From an uncultured Kiloniellales bacterium (GTDB lineage: Bacteria > Pseudomonadota > Alphaproteobacteria > Kiloniellales > JAKSDN01), in contig CAMYMY010000097.1 of the NCBI GenBank assembly GCA_947259625.1, positions 1-9,979 on the forward strand: 9,979 nucleotides of DNA, given 5' to 3'. The notes beneath the pieces were generated by a model. It was not told where the DNA came from, did no database searches, and saw only the letters and a program-made list of their open reading frames with translations. The position numbers were made by a program, and so were the translations under genes. Shown one piece after another: positions 1 to 4,877 of this stretch; the first letter of the stretch is position 1; the number at the start of each line of letters is the position of its first letter.

Positions 1-98
1 CCACGCGTTCCCGGCCGGCATCCCGAACGGCCGCGCCATTCGATCCGTCCCGGCGGTCCGGGCCGGCCGAAGGCTCTGCCGGCCGGCCATGGTCGCGG
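1..98 (-). other. Region downstream of hfq; possible start of hflX
   Basis: This is the sequence after the hfq stop, up to the window edge. In alphaproteobacteria the next gene is usually hflX, a ribosome-associated GTPase. One minus-strand frame opens with ATG at 90 (8 bp after the hfq stop), has further in-frame ATGs at 39 and 21, and stays open to base 1. A second frame is also stop-free and gains a GTG only at 4. None has a clear Shine-Dalgarno; the best is the GGGACGGA stretch before the ATG at 39. The roughly 30 residues visible do not resemble anything I recognise in HflX, so the true start may lie beyond the edge. The hflX link is inferred from gene order only. Confidence 0.25.
61..88 (-). 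other. GC-only hairpin after hfq
   Basis: GGCCGGCCG at 61-69 pairs perfectly with CGGCCGGCC at 80-88 around a 10-base loop. The 9-bp, all-GC stem sits 10 bp past the hfq stop codon. On the minus strand no run of T follows it, so it is not a canonical intrinsic terminator. It could protect the hfq mRNA 3' end, attenuate read-through, or be a chance product of GGCC-rich sequence. The stem is directly visible; any function is inferred. Confidence 0.3.
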
Positions 99-359
99 TT
101 ACTCGTGCTCGTGCTCGGCCTCCTCTTTCACGGCCTCGAACAACTGCACCGGAGCCGCCGGCATGACCGTCGAAATCGCATGCTTGTAGACCAGCTGCGA
201 ATGCGCGTCGCGGCGGAGCAGAACAGAGAAGTTGTCGAACCAGGTGATGATGCCCTGCAGCTTCACGCCATTTACGAGAAAGACCGTGACCGGGACCTTG
301 TTCTTACGAATGTGGTTGAGAAAGACGTCTTGGACGTTCTGTGATTTTTCGGCGGCCAT
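99..359 (-). CDS. hfq: RNA chaperone Hfq
   Basis: Hfq is an 86-residue Sm-like protein that forms a cytoplasmic hexameric ring and brings small RNAs together with target mRNAs. The Sm1 region spans about residues 10-50 (QDVFLN, FLVNGVKLQG, TWFDNF). Sm2 carries the signature Y58-K59-H60 followed by AISTV, which forms the uridine-binding proximal face with Q10, K33 and F44. The distal face has F27 where E. coli has Y25. Basic rim residues R18, K19 and K21 replace the arginine patch of E. coli. The C-terminal tail is short, acidic and His-rich (EHEHE), unlike the long enteric tail. The start at 359 was chosen because it gives the family's usual N-terminus and has GGGGG five bases upstream; an in-frame ATG at 371 lacks a ribosome site. 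The stop is TAA. The 158-bp upstream gap suggests its own promoter. Confidence 0.97.
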   Translation of the reverse strand: MAAEKSQNVQDVFLNHIRKNKVPVTVFLVNGVKLQGIITWFDNFSVLLRRDAHSQLVYKHAISTVMPAAPVQLFEAVKEEAEHEHE

Positions 360-385
360 CACCACCCCCATTTTGTTGTTGTTGT
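360..385 (-). promoter_or_regulatory. hfq ribosome site preceded by (ARN)4 tract
   Basis: On the minus strand, AAC-AAC-AAC-AAA occupies 383-372. It is followed by ATGGGGGTGGTG and the hfq start at 359. GGGGG (369-365) is the likely Shine-Dalgarno, with 5-base spacing. The four triplets fit A-R-N, the motif bound by the distal face of E. coli-type Hfq rings. Its position just 5' of the ribosome site would suit autorepression of hfq translation, which is known in E. coli. The tract is seen directly; autoregulation is inferred. Confidence 0.5.
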
Positions 386-446
386 GCGGTTTCTTTGAGC
401 CCGAATTTCCCGCGTTTTGTTCAACGCCGGCCGGCGGTTTCGTCAA

Positions 447-458
447 GCCGGTACCGGC
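447..458. repeat. Perfect 12-bp palindrome GCCGGTACCGGC
   Basis: The sequence equals its own reverse complement over 12 bases. It overlaps the first base of the CAATAGG tandem repeat and lies just upstream of a TTGACG hexamer on the minus strand. This is a plausible dimeric-repressor operator position for hfq, but I do not recognise the site as that of any known regulator. Confidence 0.35.
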
Positions 459-474
459 AATAGGTCACAATAGG
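458..474. repeat. Tandem CAATAGG repeat, 10-bp period
   Basis: Two identical heptamers, CAATAGG, lie at 458-464 and 468-474 with TCA between them. They start one helical turn apart, on the same DNA face, in the hfq upstream gap. Such spacing is common for co-operative activator or repressor binding. The protein is unknown and the arrangement may be chance. Confidence 0.35.
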
Positions 475-517
475 ACATCACCCCGTACCAGTAGCAAGAG
501 TTTTTCATAAGGCAAAC

Positions 518-1171
518 TTAGTGAGCCGTGGCCAGTTCGACCAGAGCCCGGCAACTCGTCACGTGGCAGCGCGGCGCGGCGTCGCCGAACTCCTCGGGCG
601 CCGGCGGGTCGGCACGCAGCAGGACGGGCAGGCAGCCGGCACCTTGGGCGCAGAGCATGTCGATGTCCGTATCGCCGACGAACCATACGGCCGAGCCCCT
701 CGTCAGGCCGCTTCCCTCGAGCGCCAGGTCGACCGCTTCGACCGCCGGCTTGTCCCGCGGCGCGTCGTTGGCGCCCACGAGCCGGTGGAAGAAGGACGAC
801 CAGCCCAGGTGCGCTGCCTCCCGGCGCAGGAGATAACCACTCTTGTTGCTGACCACCGCGAGGAGCATTCCCGCTTCGCCGAGCCGCGCCAGCATGTCGC
901 CGGCGCCCGGCAGCGCGCGCAGTCTCGCCAGGTGGTCGGCCTCGAAGGTGTCGTAGAATATTCCCATCGCCTCTTCGGCCCGCTCGCCGAACAGCAGCGG
1001 AAAACTGTCGCGCGCCGAGGCCCGCACCCGTTTCCGGGTTTCCTCGAAACTCCAGGGCCGATGTCCCATGGCCGTCAGGGTGACCATCAGGGCGTGGTGT
1101 ATGACGCCCCAGGTGTAGACCAGGGTGTTGTCCCAATCGAACAAAAGCGCGCGTGGTGGCTCGACCTTCAA
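518..1171 (-). CDS. HAD-superfamily phosphatase, Gph-like
   Basis: This 217-residue protein belongs to the haloacid dehalogenase superfamily, which hydrolyses small phosphate esters through an aspartyl-phosphate intermediate. Motif I is D12-W-D14-N-T16-L (D12 nucleophile, D14 acid/base). Residues about 18-90 form a helical C1-type cap. Motif II is S108 in VVSNKS, motif III is K141 in RDKP, and motif IV is GDTDID with D167, D169 and D171. All catalytic positions are intact. It resembles phosphoglycolate phosphatase and PpaX-type enzymes, but the substrate cannot be read from sequence. The start must be TTG at 1171, because no ATG or GTG lies upstream of motif I in frame. The TTG overlaps the dat TGA as TTGA, with a GAAGAG stretch just upstream, so translation is probably coupled to dat. 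The stop is TAA. There is no signal peptide, so it should be cytoplasmic. Confidence 0.9.
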   Translation of the reverse strand: MKVEPPRALLFDWDNTLVYTWGVIHHALMVTLTAMGHRPWSFEETRKRVRASARDSFPLLFGERAEEAMGIFYDTFEADHLARLRALPGAGDMLARLGEAGMLLAVVSNKSGYLLRREAAHLGWSSFFHRLVGANDAPRDKPAVEAVDLALEGSGLTRGSAVWFVGDTDIDMLCAQGAGCLPVLLRADPPAPEEFGDAAPRCHVTSCRALVELATAH

Positions 1172-2031
1172 GCGCTCTTCTCTTGCCCCTCGACGAAGCC
1201 CAGGTAGGCTTCGCGCAGCTTTCCGGTCAACAGACCCGGGTGACCGTTTCCGACCGGTTGGCCGTCGATCCTGGTCACCGGCATGACGAAGTTGGAGCTC
1301 GAGGTGATGAAGGCTTCGCGGGCCTGGCGGGCCTCCTCGATGCTGAAGGCGCGCTCGCTGAAGGTGATGCCGTCCCGGCGTATCAAGTCGAGCAGCCGCA
1401 ACCGGGTGATGCCGTTCAGGATCGACGTGCTGGCGTCGCGGGTCACCAGCTCGTTGTCCTGAGTCACGATCCAGGCATTGGTCGACGTGCCCTCGGTGAC
1501 CCGGCCCTGCGGGTCGACCATCCAGGCCTCGTAGGCCCCGGCCTCTACAGCCTCCTGTTTTCCCAGGACATTAGGTAGAAGCGATACGGATTTGATATCA
1601 CAGCGGTTCCAACGCAAATCCGGGATGGAAATCACGCCGACTCCCTCGGCCAGTGCCTGGTGGCTCTGAGGCTTCATTTGGCGCGTGGTCATCACCAGGG
1701 CGGGTTCGGCTCCCTCGGGGAACTTGTGGTCGCGCGGCGCCACGCCGCGCGTGATCTGCATGTAGAGAAACCCGCTGGACAGCCGATTGCGCCGTATCAG
1801 TTCCCGGCTGACCAGCTTGAGCGCCTGGCGCGTCATGGGCATGGCGATCCGCAGTTCGCCGAGCGAACGCTCGAGCCGGTCGAGGTGGGGGGCCTCGTCG
1901 ATCAGGGCGCCCTGCACCACCGGCACGACCTCGTAGACGCCGTCGGCGAACTGGTAGCCCCGGTCCTCGATGTGCACGGCGGCCGAACCGTGCGGGACGT
2001 AGCGGCCGTTGACAAAGGCTTGGCGCGGCAT
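1168..2031 (-). CDS. dat: D-amino-acid aminotransferase, PLP fold type IV
   Basis: This 287-residue class IV aminotransferase matches the usual length for D-alanine/D-amino-acid transaminases, which interconvert D-amino acids and 2-oxo acids (for example to supply D-glutamate). The Schiff-base lysine is K147 in CDIKSVSLLPNVL, and E180 (VTEG) should contact the PLP ring nitrogen. Y33 in FADGVYEV and R100/H102 in RGVAPRDHKFP match the carboxylate-binding set of the Bacillus enzyme. The NGITR motif (207-210) is the phosphate-binding turn. These features favour Dat over branched-chain aminotransferase or aminodeoxychorismate lyase. The reading frame stays open far upstream, but the ATG at 2031 has a strong ribosome site and starts at the family's N-terminus. 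The stop TGA overlaps the HAD start. The gene follows trkA by 47 bp and is probably co-transcribed. Confidence 0.93.
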   Translation of the reverse strand: MPRQAFVNGRYVPHGSAAVHIEDRGYQFADGVYEVVPVVQGALIDEAPHLDRLERSLGELRIAMPMTRQALKLVSRELIRRNRLSSGFLYMQITRGVAPRDHKFPEGAEPALVMTTRQMKPQSHQALAEGVGVISIPDLRWNRCDIKSVSLLPNVLGKQEAVEAGAYEAWMVDPQGRVTEGTSTNAWIVTQDNELVTRDASTSILNGITRLRLLDLIRRDGITFSERAFSIEEARQAREAFITSSSNFVMPVTRIDGQPVGNGHPGLLTGKLREAYLGFVEGQEKSA

Positions 2032-2036
2032 TGCGG

Positions 2037-2047
2037 CTTCCCTTCCT
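2037..2047 (-). promoter_or_regulatory. Ribosome binding site of dat
   Basis: The minus strand reads AGGAAGGGAAG here, ending five bases before the ATG at 2031. It is one of the clearest Shine-Dalgarno matches in the window. It fixes the dat start even though the frame is open for a further 595 codons upstream, through trkA and into ntrX. Confidence 0.7.
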
Positions 2048-2078
2048 GACTGGCGTTTCGGCAAATGCGCGCCGGTGT

Positions 2079-3455
2079 TCAGAAGAACTCCAGTTTCACG
2101 GCAAATATCTTTTCGACCTTCTTCACCGCCCGCGTCGCGGCGAAGATAATCACCAAGTCGCCCGCGCGCACGACCGTATCGCCCCTCGGGATGATGACCG
2201 AGCCTTCGCGGACCAAGGCCGCGACCATTACGCCGTCCGGCAGGGGGGCGTCGCGGATCGGCACGCCGACCAGACTGGATGTTTCCATCGCCTCGGCCTC
2301 GATCAGTTCGCCGAACCCCTCGCTCAGAGTGTGCACCGAACGGATCCGGCCGCGGCGCACATGCTGCAAGATCGTCGAGACCGTGATCACGCGCGGATTG
2401 ACCACGGTGTCGATGCCCAGCGTATCGATCAGCGGCGCATAGGTGGCCTTGTTGATCAGGGTGACGGCCCGTTGACAGCCGAAGCGCTTGGCCAGCAGCG
2501 AGGCCAGAATGTTCACCTCGTCGTCGTTGGACACGGCGATCACGGTTTCGGCCAAGCCGACATTGGCCTCCTCTAGGATCTCGGAGTCGAGCGCATCGCC
2601 GTGGATGACCACGGTGTGCTCGAGGCTCTGCGCGGCCAGCTCGGCGCGCTTCTTGTCCACCTCGATCAATCTCAACTTCACGTGCGGCTGCTTCTCCTCG
2701 ACCATCTTGGCGAGCGACAGGCCGATGTTGCCGCCGCCGACGATGGTCACGCGCCGGGCCTCTTTCTCCTCGTGACCGAACGCGGCCATGGATCGGGTGA
2801 GGTGCCCGGTTTCGGCGACGAAGTAGACATTGTCGCCGGGCTGCAGCTCGTCCTCGGGCGAAACGACGAATCCCTTGCCCTGGCGCGAGATTCCGACCAC
2901 CAGGATGTGCAGTTCGGGAAACAGGTCGGTGAGTTGGCGCAGCGGCGTGTCGAGGATCGGACACTCGGCGGTGCAGTGCACCCCGATCAGGCTGACCTTT
3001 CCATCCGCCAGGGGAATGACGTCGAATGCGCCCGGCACCTGCAGCCGGCGGCTGATCGCCCGCGCCACCTCGATCTCCGGCGAGATGATGACGTCGATCG
3101 GCAGATGGTCGCGGCTGAACAGGTTCGACCAGACCGACTCCAGATAGCTCTGGTGCCGCACGCGTGCGATCTTGGTGGGGACGTCGAAGAGGGTATGGCA
3201 GATCTGGCAGGCGACCATGTTCACCTCGTCGGCATAGGTCACCGCGATCACCATGTCCGCATCCGCCGCTCCGGCGCGTTCCAGAACGTCGGGGTGCGAG
3301 GCGAAACCGACCAGCCCCTTCACATCCAGGGAATCGACGATCTTGTGAATGAGTTCCGGGGATTGATCGATCATGGTGATGTCGGCGTTTTCGCTCGCGA
3401 GGTAGCGGGCGATGCTCGAGCCAACCTGTCCGGCGCCGCAGATGATGACTTGCAT
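2079..3455 (-). CDS. trkA: Trk potassium-uptake regulator TrkA
   Basis: TrkA is the cytoplasmic NAD(H)-binding gating subunit of the Trk K+ transporter (membrane partner TrkH, not in this window). The 458 residues form the full-length double layout RCK_N-RCK_C-RCK_N-RCK_C. The first Rossmann motif is G7-A-G-Q-V-G12 with D30 at the end of strand 2. The second is G240-G-G-N-I-G245 with E265/D267. The C-terminal RCK_C lobes cover about 140-220 and 375-455. There are no membrane segments. The ATG at 3455 has CAGGA upstream at about 9-base spacing. It lies 30 bp after ntrX with no terminator, so it is probably on the same transcript. trkA next to ntrYX is conserved synteny in alphaproteobacteria. 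Confidence 0.96.
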   Translation of the reverse strand: MQVIICGAGQVGSSIARYLASENADITMIDQSPELIHKIVDSLDVKGLVGFASHPDVLERAGAADADMVIAVTYADEVNMVACQICHTLFDVPTKIARVRHQSYLESVWSNLFSRDHLPIDVIISPEIEVARAISRRLQVPGAFDVIPLADGKVSLIGVHCTAECPILDTPLRQLTDLFPELHILVVGISRQGKGFVVSPEDELQPGDNVYFVAETGHLTRSMAAFGHEEKEARRVTIVGGGNIGLSLAKMVEEKQPHVKLRLIEVDKKRAELAAQSLEHTVVIHGDALDSEILEEANVGLAETVIAVSNDDEVNILASLLAKRFGCQRAVTLINKATYAPLIDTLGIDTVVNPRVITVSTILQHVRRGRIRSVHTLSEGFGELIEAEAMETSSLVGVPIRDAPLPDGVMVAALVREGSVIIPRGDTVVRAGDLVIIFAATRAVKKVEKIFAVKLEFF

Positions 3456-3485
3456 GTCGCTTTATCCTGACTCCCGGGACCGCGT

Positions 3486-4877
3486 CTATTGACGGTCGCC
3501 CGAGGCGAGACCCAAGGTCCGCAGCTTGCGATGCAAGGCCGAGCGTTCCATGCCGATGAAGGCCGCCGTGCGCGAGATATTGCCGCCGAAGCGCGTCACC
3601 TGCGCCTCGAGATACTGTCGTTCGAAGACTTCGCGGGCCTCCCGCAAGGGAAGCGACATGACCTCCTGGCCGTCCCGGTCGCGCGATACCGCTGGCGCGA
3701 TCGAGCCGATATCGGGCGGCAGCATGTCCGCCTGGACGGGATCGCCGGCCTCGCCTGGCGCCATGATGAGAATCCAGTCGATCACGTTGCGCAGTTGGCG
3801 GACATTGCCGGGCCAATCATAGGTCTGCAAGGCCGCAGTCGCATCCGCCGTCAGGCACCGGGGCGGCAGCCCGGCCAACTCCGCCGAATAGACCATGAAA
3901 TGCTCGATCAGATCAGGGATGTCCTCGCGGCGTTCCCGCAGGGCCGGCACGCGAATCGGCACCACGTTCAACCGATAGAAAAGGTCCTCGCGAAACCCGC
4001 CTTTTTGGATCAGCGTCGCCAAGTCCCGGTTGGTCGAAGCGATGACGCGAACATCGACCTCGACCAGGTGCCGGCCGCCGACGCGCTCGAAGGTCTGCTC
4101 CTGCAGCACGCGGACGATCTTGCCCTGAGTTTCGAGCGGCATGTCGGCCACCTCGTCGAGCAGCAACGTCCCGCCATGCGCCCGCTCGAAGGTACCGACC
4201 TTGCCCGGCGAACCCGGGGCCTCCGCCCCGGCTTCGTTGCCGAACAGCTCGCTTTCCAGACGGTCGGGATGCATGATCGCGCAGTTCAGCGCGACAAAGC
4301 TGCCGCCGGCCCGGCGGGAGCGCTCGTGAAGCTGGCGGGCCACGACCTCTTTGCCGGCGCCGGCCGGGCCGGTGATCAGGACGCGGCTGCCCGTCGGCGC
4401 CACCTTCTCGATCGCCTGGCGCACCTGGTTGACGGCGAGCGAGTCGCCCAGCAGCTCCGAGGCCGGCCCGGCGCGCAGGCGGAGCTCCTCGACCTCCGTC
4501 CTCAGTCGGGCCGCTTCGATGGCACGCTGTGCCACCAGCAGCAGCCGGTCGGCCTTGAACGGCTTCTCTATGAAATCGTAGGCGCCAAGCCGGATCGCGC
4601 TGACCGCCATCTCGATGGTGCCGTGGCCGCTGATCATGACCACCGGCACGGCGGGCTGCTCGTGCAGCATGACCTTGAGCAGCTCCAGTCCGTCGAGCGC
4701 ACTGTTCTTGAGCCAGATGTCCAGGACCACGAGACTCGGGCGCCGCGCCCGTACCGCCTCCAGGGCCTCGTCGCTATCGCCGGCTTCTCGTACGTCATAG
4801 CCCTCGTCGGACAAGATCCCGTTGATCAGCATCCGGATATCGGTTTCGTCGTCGACGATCAGGAGGTCATGCGCCAT
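3486..4877 (-). CDS. ntrX: Nitrogen response regulator NtrX
   Basis: NtrX is a 463-residue response regulator partnered with NtrY. The receiver domain (about 4-120) has D9/D10, phosphoacceptor D53, S83 and K105. The AAA+ domain (about 142-370) has Walker A GPAGAGKE (170-177), Walker B LLLDE (238-242), and the arginine-bearing PALRERREDIP and DWPGNVRQLRN segments. A Fis-type helix-turn-helix fills 421-457. The GAFTGA loop that contacts sigma54 is absent: after ELFG (210-213) the sequence is NEAGAEAPGSPGKVG. This agrees with alphaproteobacterial NtrX being a non-canonical member of the NtrC family that need not act through sigma54. The ATG at 4877 overlaps the ntrY end by 11 bp, with GGGAGAGG upstream; the stop is TAG. 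Reported NtrX roles include nitrogen, redox and envelope-linked control, but targets are not visible here. Confidence 0.96.
   Translation of the reverse strand: MAHDLLIVDDETDIRMLINGILSDEGYDVREAGDSDEALEAVRARRPSLVVLDIWLKNSALDGLELLKVMLHEQPAVPVVMISGHGTIEMAVSAIRLGAYDFIEKPFKADRLLLVAQRAIEAARLRTEVEELRLRAGPASELLGDSLAVNQVRQAIEKVAPTGSRVLITGPAGAGKEVVARQLHERSRRAGGSFVALNCAIMHPDRLESELFGNEAGAEAPGSPGKVGTFERAHGGTLLLDEVADMPLETQGKIVRVLQEQTFERVGGRHLVEVDVRVIASTNRDLATLIQKGGFREDLFYRLNVVPIRVPALRERREDIPDLIEHFMVYSAELAGLPPRCLTADATAALQTYDWPGNVRQLRNVIDWILIMAPGEAGDPVQADMLPPDIGSIAPAVSRDRDGQEVMSLPLREAREVFERQYLEAQVTRFGGNISRTAAFIGMERSALHRKLRTLGLASGDRQ

Larger units (their letters stand above)
360..517 (-). promoter_or_regulatory. 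hfq upstream region: likely promoter and leader
   Basis: This is the longest gene-free stretch in the window (158 bp) and the most AT-rich. It contains two perfect 12-bp palindromes: GCCGGTACCGGC at 447-458 and CGCCGGCCGGCG at 425-436, with centres 22 bp apart. A tandem CAATAGG repeat (+ strand 458-464 and 468-474) sits at 10-bp spacing. A minus-strand TTGACG at 446-441 resembles a -35 box, but the hexamer 17 bp further on (TGAACA, 423-418) is a poor -10. TTGCTA at 497-492 with TATTGT at 472-467 is an alternative with an overlong 19-bp spacer. No promoter can be assigned with confidence. No T-run terminator follows the HAD stop, so read-through from the upstream operon into hfq remains possible. 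Confidence 0.45.

Noticed and set aside
360..371. Alternative hfq start at 371, adding four residues (MGVV)
   Set aside because: No ribosome site precedes it (the upstream bases are the AAC run), whereas the ATG at 359 has GGGGG at proper spacing and the conserved Hfq N-terminus.
443..508. 20-codon minus-strand ORF (MKNSCYWYGV...) 9 bp after the HAD stop
   Set aside because: No Shine-Dalgarno before its ATG and no attenuator-like structure following it; its Cys/Tyr/Trp content is curious but too short to support a leader peptide.
2032..3816. Upstream extension of the dat frame, giving an apparent 882-residue protein
   Set aside because: The extra part overlaps trkA and ntrX in another frame and is Arg/Gly-rich without domains; dat has a strong ribosome site and a family-matching start at 2031.
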